Origin: Hyaloperonospora brassicae
Taxonomy: Eukaryota; Oomycota; Peronosporomycetes; Peronosporales; Peronosporaceae
Direction of reading: 5' to 3'
DNA: 64,000 bases
Assembly: GCA_947650285.1 (NCBI GenBank)
Contig: CANTFL010001248.1
Span: 104,011 to 168,010, forward strand
The notes beneath the pieces were generated by a model. It was not told the origin of the DNA, searched no databases, and saw nothing but the letters and a program-made list of their open reading frames with translations. The stretch's first letter is position 1. Every line of letters begins with the position of its first letter. Below are positions 23,527 through 35,300 of the stretch, in pieces. A program made the translations under genes and the position numbers.

Positions 23527-25942
23527 AGGAGATACGTATATTGATACAAGCCGACAAGTAATTTGCACAAATGAGATAAAGAGAAAACGACCGCCAGGCA
23601 AGTCAATGTCGGTACTGCCCATCGTCTACATTGCTGGTGCGGATGGCCCAACAGCATCTTCGCAGCTGCTTCTCGTGTGTGGTGCTTAATTCGCTGGCAC
23701 GCAAGATGGAACGGCCAATGAACACGTGCGCATCGACGAGCGATAGTGCGGCAACCGAATGCCAGCTGTGTTGGTCACAGTCGACCGAGGTGCCTATCTG
23801 CGATAGCGTTCAGGTCGTGAAGACGACACGATGTGGCTACAGTGACGAACTCTATGCAGCGTGAGCTCGCAGGTCTGCTGTGATCAATGTCGAGCGTCAC
23901 ATTGTCAAGTGCGCCAGCACCTTTATAGGTGTTGGACAACTTTCACGGATAAGCCGAGAAAAAGCACGTGGATGGTCCACCGTCCGTCGACTCGCAGAGT
24001 GCGACAGTGTGGCACTGACTTCCACGCGTCGCGTCGAGGCACGAAAAACAGAAAAAACGCACAACACGCAGCGCCCGTGTCGTCAGCACGAGTCCCTCGT
24101 GGCATTGTCCAGCTCACTGCTTATCGACGATGGATGCTGATGTGTTCCACTTGCATTACGCGCTTATGGAGCGAGCGCAACGCGGCAGTGTTTAGGGGCG
24201 TGCAGTCTACGACGGCTCAAAGTGTCGTCCGTTTCTGGACTACGGGCGTCCGTCAATGAACGGCCTTGGCGATGCGTGAACATAGAGGGCGGCGACAGTG
24301 CTTCAAGGGGCTAGATTACATGCCTCCCTTGAACTTTTTACTCTTGAGGCTAGCGGGGTTTCGCTACCACTAGAGGGGTGCCATGAACCACAGCCGCGAC
24401 CGGCGCTGTATTCTCGGCTCAGAAGATTTCAGACTTCTAGCGCGTAACCATCATGTGTAATAGATAGTCATGAATCTCTCTCGTATCGATGATGGACGCT
24501 CCTGGCAACTGTAAAGAGGCTCTGCACCTTTGTCATCCGTGTGAGGCTAATGCGTGCAAAGGTGTCGGATAACGGATCGAGCGCAACGTCGCAAGCGTAC
24601 TGAAACGTTTTGCTTGCGTCTTCGAGAGCAGAATCAGAACGGATCGGTTAGCAGAGGATGTAGGATCTGCACAGCTACAACGTCGTCGGAGTGGGTGACA
24701 GGTGCTATTTCTCCTTCTTTATCCGATCTTTGCGTAGGGTATTGATTGATCTGACGCTGAAAGGTCGTGTGTGTTGTTTACGGTCAATCGTACCTGAACG
24801 ATAGCTTCCCCATGGCGCTTGTGTTCGCACCAGACGGAAAAGGACTGTCGTTGTTTATGGAAGTCCGCCCATCGACGGCCCACGGCAAAGTGCAGGACGT
24901 GTGTGCATACAGCCTGCGGTATAGAGCGCGAGAAGAAGCGAGGCAAAGAGTGCACATCGTTGTACCTGCTCGACTATCATCACGTGGCCGCAGGAGCAGC
25001 GAAGATAGACCCGATGTGTGTCAAACAGTGCCGGAGCGACTCGTTGCAACACGCAGCTGCCACTCCCCCCCACACACACTGCCGATTGGAAAACCGCACA
25101 GTGACGCTGGGGTCGTCAGACCGAATGGCACCACCGTTGCGATGGGCAGTCGACCATGTGTCCAACTCGTGGAAAGAAGCATGCACGATCGAGGCTGCTC
25201 ACGTTGAAGTTCGACGGGTTCCATGCGGTGTCACACCTTCGACGCGCAATCAGGACACGAGTAATCGCGTCAAGCGTGAGCTGCACTACAGGTGTTGACA
25301 ACGACGTCTTGTCGAGCGAAAAAGATACTGACTGTGTAAGAACGGCAGCGTGGACTGAACCGCGGCGAGTAATACGTCTGTTGGAATAGATCGATGCGGC
25401 GATAGCTGCTCGCTTTACTATCGTATCGATTGCGCACGCAGATGGACAACTAGTAGACTACGATTGCGACTCGACTACCATTGCTAGCGCTTGCCTGAAC
25501 ATGCGTAACGGCATACCTTCCGGCTCTGCATCGGATCAGAGACCGCACTCGATCCTGTCGCTCGACGGGTCAAACGATCCGATTCTGTCATGGTCGTTCT
25601 GAATGCGCCGACTGGAAAGTCGCTGCCGGTCGATGACTAGCCTCTCCATCACCCACATGTTCCTGCTCTACTCCAGCCACGGCGACTGGCGCTTTGCCAA
25701 CAGGTCAACAACGACAATAGTAACAGCAACAGAAAACCGACGTGTCGCGCGGTCGAGAGTATCCCTGATAGGCTGAAACGCGGCCGTCGATGGTGCATAC
25801 AAACATCAAGAGAAAAGGGCTCGTTCCGTTTCACGACAGTAAACATGGCCCGGGTCGTGGTCCCCACCGCTCAGTGCGGAATTTGCGGCAGCCACCGCAA
25901 TCAAACGTCTCCCCGGACCGAAATCCAAACATCGCACTTAGA
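23527..25942. other. Intergenic stretch with probable decayed LINE remnant and ORF debris
   Basis: No intact gene is evident. The + strand frame at about 23861-24259 ends in a peptide (ITRLWSERNAAVFRGVQSTT) that resembles the zf-RVT tail at the C-terminus of LINE reverse transcriptases. Cysteine pairs upstream (ECQLCW near 23760 and HIVKC near 23900) are consistent with that, but the frame is broken. From 24740 to 25400 overlapping ORFs of 60-160 aa occur on both strands without motifs. Confidence 0.35.
23690..24259 (+). pseudogene. Possible relic of a non-LTR (LINE) reverse transcriptase C-terminus
   Basis: Three separate frames carry pieces that in order resemble a zf-RVT region: a CxxC pair in ECQLCWSQS, then HIVKCAST, then the tryptophan-rich tail RLWSERNAAVF. 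The order and spacing fit, but frames shift between pieces and no reverse transcriptase core is seen upstream. The match is by eye only. Random GC-rich ORFs could mimic it. Confidence 0.25.
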
Positions 25943-28120
25943 ATGGCGTCCAACTTCACGGTACGACAGCGCTGCAGGCTGCGGGCCCTCTCTCCTCGAC
26001 CGCGCGCGCGGCTCACGCTGTCGCTCTTGTGTCCGTGTCTGTGTGTGTGTGTCTCTCTCTCTCCCTCTCTCTCCCTCTCTGTTGTTGTTGCCACAGACGT
26101 GGAAGATTGACGAAGAGGTGAAGCTCCGCCTGACGGCGTCAGGGGCCGGTGCGCGTCCTGCTGTCACGACTGCCCAGGCGTTCCAGAGCACGTTGGCCAA
26201 GTACGGCGGTGCCAAGGCGCTGCACTACAAGCAGAACGGCGAGTGGTACGTTGCCTGCTTGCGACGACGGTCAGATGGACAAGCCGTGCGGTCTCACTCA
26301 TGTCTCGTTGTATGTCGCTCGTGGCTTGTTGTTGTATGGTCTGCAGGAAATCGTACTCGTTCCAGACGTACTATGACAAGTGCTGCCAGTTTGCCAAAGC
26401 GCTACTCCACGTCGGCCTCGAACGGTACCAGGCCGTGAGCATCATTGGCTTTAACTCGCCAGAGTGGGCCATTGCAGACGTTGGCGCGATTTTTGCTGGC
26501 GGTGTGGCCGCTGGCATTTACACGACTAACTCGCCCAAGGCGTGCGAGTTCATCGTCACGCACTCGGAAGCTGCTGTCGTGGTGTGTGACGGCGTGTCGC
26601 AGCTTGAGAAGTTTCTGGCGATCCAGGACAATTTGCCGAAGCTTAAAGCGCTGGTGCTGTGGAACGACGTTGTGCCGGGAGGCATTCAGTCGAAAGTGCC
26701 CGTCTACTCGTTTGACGACTTTCTCCAGCTTGGTGGTAACGTCCAGGATGCAACGCTCAAGGATGTCATGGACTCGCAGAAGCCAGGCAACTGCTGCACG
26801 CTCATTTACACGTCTGGCACGACGGGCGACCCGAAAGCCGTCATGATCTCGCACGACAACGTCGTGTGGACTATTATGAGCGTTATTAGCATGGTGGAGC
26901 GCAACTACAATTACACGATAAGCAACGATGACCGTCTGGTGAGCTACCTGCCCATGTCACACGTCGCCGCTCAGCTGATCGACATCTGGCTGCCCGTTTG
27001 TGCCGGCTTGCAGCTTTTCTTTGCACAACCTGATGCCCTGAAGGGATCGTTGGGCGTGACGCTGAAGGAAGTGCGTCCGACGTTCTTTTTCGGTGTGCCC
27101 CGTGTGTGGGAGAAGATTGCCGAGAAGATGTGGTCGATCGCGGCTCAGACTCATGGCGTCAAGAAGCGTATTGCGGCTTGGGCGAAGGACAAGGCTGCTC
27201 AGAAAACGGCGCTTGCTCAGTACGGCAATTCAGGAGGGGCTCCTTGCGGGTTCGGCATCGCCAACGCCGTTGTGCTCATGCGCGTGAAAGAGGCGCTTGG
27301 TCTGGACCAGTGCATTGCGAGCTTCAGCGGTGCAGCGCCGATCAGCCGCGAAGTTGTGGAATACTTTGGCTCACTGGACTTGCCTATTTATGAGTTTTTC
27401 GGTCAGAGCGAGAGCAGCGGCCCTCAGACGTGCAGTATGCAGGGAAACTGGAAGATCGGTTCGTGTGGTCGTACTATGGACGGTTCGGAAACCAAGGTTG
27501 TGCCGGACACGGCTGAGCTGATCTTCAGCGGTCGCAACATCATGATGGGCTACCTCAAGGGTGAACAGCAGACTAAAGACACAGTTGATGAAGACGGCTG
27601 GCTCCATTCTGGCGATTGCGGCGGTATCGACGAAGACGGCTTCATGTCGATCACGGGACGTATCAAAGAGCTCATCATCACTGCCGGAGGTGAAAACGTC
27701 CCGCCTGTCATTATCGAGGATACGATTAAGGAGGAGCTGCCGCTGTTGTCGAATGTGATGGTGGTTGGCGACCGGCGCAAGTTTCTAGCTGCAGTGTTCA
27801 CGCTGCGTGTGACGGTAGACAAGGATGGTCAGCCGACGGATGCGCTGGACGAGAAGGCGCTTAGCGTAATGAAGGAGATTGGCAGCTCTGCAACGACAGT
27901 AACGGAGGCACGCGTGGACGAGAAGGTAAAAGCACACCTTGACGCCGGTTTGAAGCGTGCCAACAACCGTGCTACATCGCGTGCGCAGAACGTGGGCAAG
28001 TACGTTGTGCTGGACCACGACTTTTCTATTGCCGGTGATGAGTTGACGCCCACGCTGAAGTTAAAGCGCAAGGTCGTGCACGAGAAGTACGAGTCGGTGA
28101 TCGAGAACTTGTACGCGTAA
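25943..28120 (+). CDS. Long-chain acyl-CoA synthetase, bubblegum (ACSBG) type, three exons
   Basis: Exons are 25943-25960, 26097-26245 and 26347-28120, giving 646 aa that begin MASNFT-TWKIDEEV. Introns 25961-26096 (GTACGA...CACAG, CT-rich 3' end) and 26246-26346 (GTACGT...CTGCAG) keep the frame. The AMP-binding motif YTSGTTGDPKA is near residue 209. FFGVPRVWEKI, YEFFGQSESSG (about 404) and GWLHSGD...GFMSITGRIKE (about 473) follow, all in family order. The SESSGP form and the MVERNYN...SYLPMSHVAAQ stretch point to the bubblegum subgroup. It activates long-chain fatty acids with ATP and CoA for lipid synthesis or beta-oxidation. There is no signal peptide or C-terminal SKL, so a cytosolic or membrane-associated location is inferred. 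Length is usual. The tiny first exon is the least certain part. Confidence 0.9.
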
Positions 28121-29783
28121 ACGACGCTCATGACGTGCCCATCGTAGAGCGGCCTCGTTTGATTTGGTGCATGCAAGTCGCGATTGTGTGGCGTGGACCC
28201 GAGGCGCCGGCGTTCGAGAGCGCCCGCGGACGTCCGTGCATGGGAGGGTTTTTGCACGGATGGAGCACACATAGCAGACGCATGCACCGCGTGTGTGCTG
28301 GTTCTTGTTCTCGCGAGTAAATGGAGTACAGACTCACGATTGTGCGCTGGCGGTTGCGTGTAAACGACTCACGTCTCAACTCTTGCGTGCCTTTTTGCTC
28401 TGAGCCGTCTTCCTCACCTTCCGTAGCTTCTGTCGTTGATCCGGTCTTGCGTTTGGTAGTACGACGCAGGCTGAGCTCCTGCCCCTATAGTTGACAGTTC
28501 TTGTGGATGGCTTTGAAGACAGCCATTAAAAAGGTCGTGAGCACACACACGCGAGACGCTGACCTTGAGCGACGCGGCTTTGCCTGTGTTCGACAACAAC
28601 CAGACGGTGTGTTTGAGTCCTCCAATATGCCACCCCACCGCTATGTATACCCAGCGCTTGTTCCAGCACGCAGCGCATCTTGTCGGCATCTGCGTGCGCT
28701 TGTCAACGCCACACAGCGTTTGTGCTGAATGGCTGGGACGGTCTGTTTGGTATCATACGCATTGTACAGAACTTGAGCACCTGCACGGCTGGGATTTCGT
28801 CATGTAGTTTTTGAGGTCTGCAACGTCAAAATTTTTGCTTAGCATCAATGAACGGATGCACACCAGTGACGCTTGCTGCTAATGGACTCAGAGATCGAAA
28901 TCGACCGACATTCTGACAGCCGAAGAGCGCTCGATCCGATACGAAGGCAGCGCGGGCGGCAGCAAGAGCAGCTGCAGAAGGCTGCAACACGCCGAGATGA
29001 CATTGTTGACTCTCGGTACTCCCATTTCGTGCTCTCGTTGTCATTGTCTTCTCGTTTGTGCAGTCCAATGATAAAGACCTCGATGTATTCACCTGCACGA
29101 CCAAATTAGACACACCACGAGCTATCAGTGCGCAAGTGCTCAGCAGCCCAGCAGCCACATGCACGAGCAGTTGTTCGCCAATTGCTGCGTTTGACTCGCT
29201 CACCGTGAGCTCCATGTACTCAGTTCATTCTCTCCCTCATGATGCTGTGCTGATATGCTGTAGCTGAAAATCGATTCACCTCGAAGGCTTATGAAGTGTC
29301 GTCGTCGCGACCTCTTGTGCTACTTGCGCTGCAGTACGTGGTCGACATCGACTTGACCCCTTTTTCCCAGGCCATCCATCTTCTCATCATTGCTAAACGT
29401 TACTCACTTGCCTCGAAGCCCAGATGTCCAGCTTTACGCTTGCGCGGATCCACATCGTTGCATTCCTCCGTTGACTTCACATCGAGGGAACGTAAGGACG
29501 CATTAAATTGAACGACGAGACAACCGTACACCACAAGATGAATGGAAAACTGCCTGATGCCATGAAACCAGTACGAAGCGACAAACGAGATTCGAAAGCT
29601 ATCTTCATGTCGTCATTTGTTGGCACATATTCTATGGTCTCACTATTTCAAGCAAAACTACGTTACATCGCGTGGACAAGACGCGTCAAGGAGCAAGAGC
29701 AGGAACAATGACCTTATGGCAGCACACAACGTAAAACACACAGCGTGGCACGCACCGTCACGCGTTTCGTTTCGAACAAAGCC
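28121..29783. other. Intergenic stretch, no gene supported
   Basis: ORFs up to 129 aa occur on both strands (28826-29215, -; 28873-29109, +). An intron-like segment (GTACTC at about 29020 to TGTGCAG near 29062) separates two open stretches on the + strand, but the frames do not join cleanly. I therefore do not call a gene. GC content falls toward the duplicated block. Confidence 0.35.
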
Positions 29784-30218
29784 GCAAACGAAACATGAGG
29801 CACGTTCGACGACGTCAAAATTGGCCGCTTATCAGTAGAGTAACGCTTCGGGTGGAGATACGTGGGGGTGCTAGTGACACGCGCCTGGCTGGCCGAACGA
29901 CCCGCTTGAATCGAGTTTGTGCACGACATAAATGATACGAGAGCTGAACTTGCTGCACAGGCCCGGTTCAGTGATGTGTGGCGACGACGTGCCTACACGT
30001 TTGCCTGACGGAGTCCCGTGTCGTTTTGGCACTTGGACAACACACGCGTCTGGCGGTACAAAACATTAGGGGCCACAACGCGTTTTGATGAACTGAATTT
30101 CTGCTAAGTTGTACCGGGTGAGAGCAAGCATATTGTATTTGGAAGTGAGGTCAAGTTCATGGATGCTATCATGTATTATGTATTGTTATCCCTTGTGCGC
30201 AGGTGACGAATGCCGAAT
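29784..30218. repeat. Duplicated block, copy 1, left part
   Basis: This matches 57689-58132 almost base for base, including the start GCAAACGAA(A/G)CATGAGGC and the end GACGAATGCCGAAT. The second copy has a small extra GCTAGT-type repeat. The match stops abruptly at 30218, where the gypsy LTR begins. No gene is seen in it. Confidence 0.9.
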
Positions 30219-30632
30219 TGTAACGGGGCTCACCCTTGCGTGAACTTAACGCAAGGGTATCGTGCACCGACAAGCGTACACGAGGCAACCGAGGAGGCGG
30301 TTGGTAAGACAGAGGCAACACTGTCTTAGGGAAAAGTAGAACTGTTTTATTAATATAATTAAGTCTTGTAACTACTGTCTCTCTGTTTGACTTAGCTTAA
30401 TTATACTAATCTAACTGAATGTATGGTGACGTCTCGTCACCACTCATTGCGCGCGTCTTGCGGCGATTGGTGGGTTGATATCGTCAAGATATCAACCAAT
30501 GAGCAGACTCTTTGGTCGACCCGTCAATATCACCACCATTGGTGATATTGTTAAAAGAATATTCAACATAATATTCTTTATTGCCATTATCTTCTAAATG
30601 ACAATTTCCATGTAACGGGATGCTCCGTTACA
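30219..30632 (-). repeat. 3' LTR of the gypsy element (414 bp)
   Basis: It is bounded by TGTAACGGGG and GCTCCGTTACA. From about 30419 to the end it is almost identical to the other LTR. The first 200 bp differ by many substitutions and by an insertion that includes the hairpin TAAGACAG...CTGTCTTA. Internal hairpins include CCCTTGCGT/ACGCAAGGG, GGTGACG/CGTCACC, the long 30466-30500 stem and CAATATCACC/GGTGATATTG. Confidence 0.92.
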
Positions 30633-30644
30633 TCACCCCCCTTA
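30633..30644 (-). other. Polypurine tract
   Basis: On the element's sense strand the bases AAGGGGGGTGA abut the start of the 3' LTR. This is the expected place for plus-strand DNA priming during reverse transcription. Confidence 0.75.
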
Positions 30645-30761
30645 ACTGATGGTCACCGTGTGACTATCGAAATATGGCGGCCACCCGTTGGGCACCATTG
30701 GGACAGGGAGCACTTGTTGGGTCCTTTCCATTCACTTTCCACCCGACCTCGCATAGTTAAC

Positions 30762-32363
30762 ATGTCTATGCGGGGTGACTCAAGACACGCACAGACCGCT
30801 GCTGTGCCAGCCTCTGCGGCAGACGATTCGTCGTCTGCTGCTCGTTCTCCGCCTGCAGCAACAGGTGCTGCAGGTGCATGCGGTACCACACCGCGTGCGC
30901 ATGATGATTCCGACATTGAGGTCATCTACTCTGGCGAGTCAGACGTATCTGACTCGGGCAATGCTGCAAAGGCGTCTCGCTCACCGGCAGTGCCTCATTC
31001 ATCCACGACACTGCCGGACGTACGGACTCGTGAGTTGCAACACAGTCTGTTCGGCAGTGATAGTGAGTCTGGTGATGAGTATGATTGCTCATCACCGCGA
31101 TCAACTCGTGCTCCTTCGCACGAGCGACTTGACGATGGTGCAAGCCATCGTCATACTGACAATCGTGGTACCGACCAGGGTACCACTGTGAAGCGTGATG
31201 AGCTGAAGCCGTGGCGTTTGCCTGAACGGCTCATCAATGGCTTGTCTCACGAGACAAGACAACACCATCGAATGCCCTTATTCGATGCGACTGAGCTTCA
31301 CGGCTTGAGTTCCAGCGCGAAGAACTTTCGCGCTGAGGAAGACATTTTTCTCGATGTCTTCCTTAGACATCGATGGTACAACAGCAACCAAAAGCGTGAC
31401 AAAAACCCGCTTTTGGCTGCGTGGAACGCGTTCGTCCAAAACGTAAAGAATTTTGGACGAGAAGGGTGGCTCAAGAAGCTTGAGGCAGTACGCCTCAGGT
31501 TCGAAAAGCGAACGCCAACCGGTGCAAGGTACCGGTTGCATCGTTTATTAAATGAGGTCGGTATTCCATGCCTCACTTGGGGAGACCCTTGTGCGAGTTG
31601 TGCTGACAACTCGCAACGTGCGCAGAGAGACGTGTATTCCCTAGATTCGCCCCGGGGAAGGGCACACATCTCGGCTGAGATGCGTGACGCGATTGCAAAC
31701 TTGCAATCCGTCTACAAGCGCCTAGGGCGCGTGTTTACCGATGGGCCACACGACTCATCGGATGGGTCTCGTCATACTGGCGGACGAGACCTTCAACATC
31801 CATCAACAGCTGAGAGCGGGGCTCCCAGCTGTTCCAAGAGGGTGGATACCCCCGCCACTGGACGAGGTAGCTCGTCCTTGATCCTGAATCGTCACGGTGA
31901 TTCAAGATACGCTCCACTAGAAAGCGTTGATCACCGTGAGCATCCACTAAAGGATGTGGTGGAGGAGGAAAGACCTCCTCCAGATGATTCGGTTCACCAT
32001 CTCGACCTTTACGAGATGGATCGCGCAATCGATGAATTGCGCGATGACTTGAAGCACGAGCACGACCGGCGCTACGCTTTGACTGATACCGTGCGGAAGA
32101 ACCGCAAGGATCGCGAGGCTGATCGGGCGAGGGATCGCGCCGATTATGCCACAGCGCAGCTTCAGGTCGAGCGGGATGTCCGCTCCCTATTCGGCGAGCT
32201 GGCGACAGCTCGCGGGGAGATATCTCGGTTGAATACCGAGGTATCATATCTGCGCGACCAGACGGATCGTCTGGAGCGCGAATGCAAGAACTTGATGGAT
32301 GTTCTTGAACGTGAGAGCTATCTTCACCGGAAGAAGAAGGCTCGTACTGACAGTACGGCCTGA
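30762..32363 (+). CDS. Opposite-strand ORF of the gypsy element, 533 aa, unknown function
   Basis: The first ATG is at 30762 ([11 protein letters not shown]) and the frame is open for 533 codons to TGA at 32361-32363, antisense to gag-pol. Residues 1-130 are Ser/Asp-rich and acidic ([14 protein letters not shown]). The middle (about 160-310) is globular-looking, with aromatic and basic residues such as [16 protein letters not shown] and [19 protein letters not shown], then paired cysteines (CASC). The C-terminal 130 residues are strongly charged with heptad-like spacing, consistent with a coiled coil, ending in a basic KKKARTD segment that may be a nuclear signal. Its last 630 bp overlap the chromodomain end of pol on the other strand. 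It is intact although the sense genes are broken. I recognise no family. It could be an accessory protein or a side effect of the palindromic sequence. Confidence 0.5.
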   Translation: MSMRGDSRHAQTAAVPASAADDSSSAARSPPAATGAAGACGTTPRAHDDSDIEVIYSGESDVSDSGNAAKASRSPAVPHSSTTLPDVRTRELQHSLFGSDSESGDEYDCSSPRSTRAPSHERLDDGASHRHTDNRGTDQGTTVKRDELKPWRLPERLINGLSHETRQHHRMPLFDATELHGLSSSAKNFRAEEDIFLDVFLRHRWYNSNQKRDKNPLLAAWNAFVQNVKNFGREGWLKKLEAVRLRFEKRTPTGARYRLHRLLNEVGIPCLTWGDPCASCADNSQRAQRDVYSLDSPRGRAHISAEMRDAIANLQSVYKRLGRVFTDGPHDSSDGSRHTGGRDLQHPSTAESGAPSCSKRVDTPATGRGSSSLILNRHGDSRYAPLESVDHREHPLKDVVEEERPPPDDSVHHLDLYEMDRAIDELRDDLKHEHDRRYALTDTVRKNRKDREADRARDRADYATAQLQVERDVRSLFGELATARGEISRLNTEVSYLRDQTDRLERECKNLMDVLERESYLHRKKKARTDSTA

Positions 32364-35300
32364 GCCTCCCCACGTAAAACGTAGGATGCGTGCGCATCTT
32401 ACGTGGCAATTCGAGTGTGTATGCATTTCCCATGCGATGCAACACTCGAAATGGCTCAATGTACTTCGCCAGTAGTTTACTACTGCCGACACTAATGACT
32501 GCGTGTCCAGGTAGGTTTACCGTAGACAGTAGTACTAGGTCGTTAACCTTAAATGAAAGAACATTTGCTCTTCCATTCTTGTCTGCGTTCCGTTTCTGAC
32601 GGTCCACCGCATTTGCGATGGAGTCCTGAACGAAACGGACTACCGCTTCTCGAGTCAGCAGGCAGTTCTCTGCTGACTCTTTGTTTTGTCTGGCAGTGCG
32701 CTTCGTGCGCACTGCTAAGAGATTGCTCTCTTCTTCAGCGAGGTTGTCTTCTCCCTCGCTGACATAATCGTTGATGATGCTGAATATACCAGCATCGTCA
32801 TCATCATCCGAATCAATAATAGCGTCTTCGCTATTATTGAGATGATCTTCTTCATCGATGTCGATTTGATCGACATCGGCATCATACGTGACGACGTTAG
32901 CGTCGACACGTGATGAGCAAGAGCCAAAACCGTTTTTGCTCGAGCGAGTCCCTCCCCCCTTATCCAAGAGTCACACTCTAGAAGGGTGGGCACTCGTGGA
33001 TGGCGTAGGCCATTCACGTAAAACGGTGTGTGCTGTGTTGAAGCATGCACCGAATTATTGATGGCGAATTCCACCATGGGTAGGAATTCGCTCCAACTCG
33101 GAAACGAGTGGACATATCCTCGAAGGATCTCTTCGAGGACACGGTTCGCACGTTCCGTCTGACCATCTGTTTCTGGATGGTCAGAAGTGGACATCTTCAA
33201 TCGTGTCCCGAGAGTACGGAACACGGTTTGCCAAAATGCCGCCGTGAACCGAGGGTCACGGTCGGATACGAGTTCACGGGGTAACCCGTGGAGTCTAAAG
33301 ACCGTCTCTAGAAAGACACGAGCACAACCTGGAGCCTTGATCGACTCAGGGACTGCAGCAAGATGGACCATCTTGCTGAATCGGTCAACAAACACAAGAA
33401 TACCATTATTCTTGTGAGCGTCTTCGGGGAATCCGAAGACGAAGTCCATTGAAACGGACTGCCAGCACTCTGCGGGAACAGGTAGATGCTGCAATGGCGC
33501 ACGGGATGAAGGACTAGGCTTAACCCGTTGACAAACCTCGCAGGCACGTACGTACTTGCGAACAAACTGATACTGGCGGGGCCAGTAAAAGTCACGACTT
33601 ACCGTGAGGTAAGTCTTTTCCCTTCCACGATGGCCGCTTGTTGGGGCATCGTGACACTCATACATGATGCGCAAACGCAAATCATGATGAGCGGGTACGA
33701 CGACACGAGGCGTATCGTCGGCAACAGCTGTATAGTACAGCAATCCGTTGCGTGTACTATACCGATCCGATGAGGATCGGTGCAAAGCCGGTAAATCCCT
33801 CATGGATTTACTGGATGGATTCACCAGATGATCCATCAATCGCAGAAGATCCTTATCTTCCGCGTATGACGTTCGGACGTCGTCAAGTAAGCTTGACGAA
33901 GAAACAATGGATCTCAGTGTCGCAACAGTGGGCTTATCCTCACTGTTAGGTTGTGCGACCGGATCGAAATCGGGCCGGCGCGAAAGCGCATCAGCGACGA
34001 CATTGAGTCGTCCTGGTTTATACTCCACGGAGAAGTTATACTTCGCGAAGAAAGCCAGCCACCTCGCCATCCTTTGCGAGAGATGTGGGCTGTATACGGC
34101 CGTGCGTAGTGACGCATGGTCGGTATACACGATGAACGGTCTATCTCCCAAGAGATAGACGTGAAACTTAGCCAGTGCGTACTTCATGGCAAGGAGCTCC
34201 TTTTCATGCACAGGATAATTACGCTCACCTGCTTGCAGCTGACGCGACTGATAACAGATGACGCGCTCCGCGCCATCTGCATCAAACTGCATTAACGCAC
34301 AGCCGATCGCAAATCGCTGGCGTCACAGACCACATGAAATGGTCTGTCCTGATCTGCAATCGCCAAGATCGGCGATTGCATCAAGCTCCGCTTGATACCT
34401 TCAAAGGAACGCTGGCACTCAGCGTTCCATGCCCACTTGACATTTTTCTTGAGCAAGCAAGAAAGATGAACAGTCATCTCGGCGTAGTTGCGCGAGTACT
34501 TGTGCAAGTACGCCGCTAGACCAAGGAGCTTCCTTAGTCCCTTGACATCGACTGGCTAGTGCCAGTCGATGATCGCCTTGATCTTTTCGGGATCAGGGCG
34601 TACGCCGTGTTTACCCACGATGCACCCAAGAAGTGGTATTTCGCTAGCCGCGAATATACACTTCTTGAGGTTGGCGTACAACTTATACTTGCGCATAAGT
34701 TGAAGAACCTGACGAACGTGAGTTCTGTGAGCTTTAGCGTCCGTCTTTCCGTCCATAGCCCGGCTATGGACGAACAAATCGTCGAAGTAACTCGGTGCGA
34801 AGTCTCGCACCGGTCTCAACAGATTTGTAACACATCTGTTGAACGTTGCAGGGGCATTGCTCAGCCCCTGTGGCATAACTAGCCACTCCCACAGCACCCC
34901 TCTGGGGGTGCTCACTGCTGTATACGGGATGTCCCGTTCACGCATGAGGATCTGATAGAACCCATCCATCAGATCCATGGACGAAAAGATGGTACTCTTT
35001 GACATACCATCTATGATTACGTCCTTCCTCGGTATCGGCGTCTGAGCCGGTACCGTTGCAGCATTCAATTTGTTGAATGCGTGCACTATCCGCCACCCTC
35101 CTGTGGCCTTTCGCACACCGAAGGTCGGAGAGCTGTGAGAAAAAGTTGATTCCTTCACATGGCCCGCTGCTAAGCGATCGGCAAAGAACTTGTCGATCGC
35201 TAGTACTTGTTCACGAGGCAGTGGCCACTGCTTCATGACACAGTACTTCGAGCCCGGTTTGAGCTCGATCTCGTGTCGAGTGTTTTTGTCCCTAGGCAAC

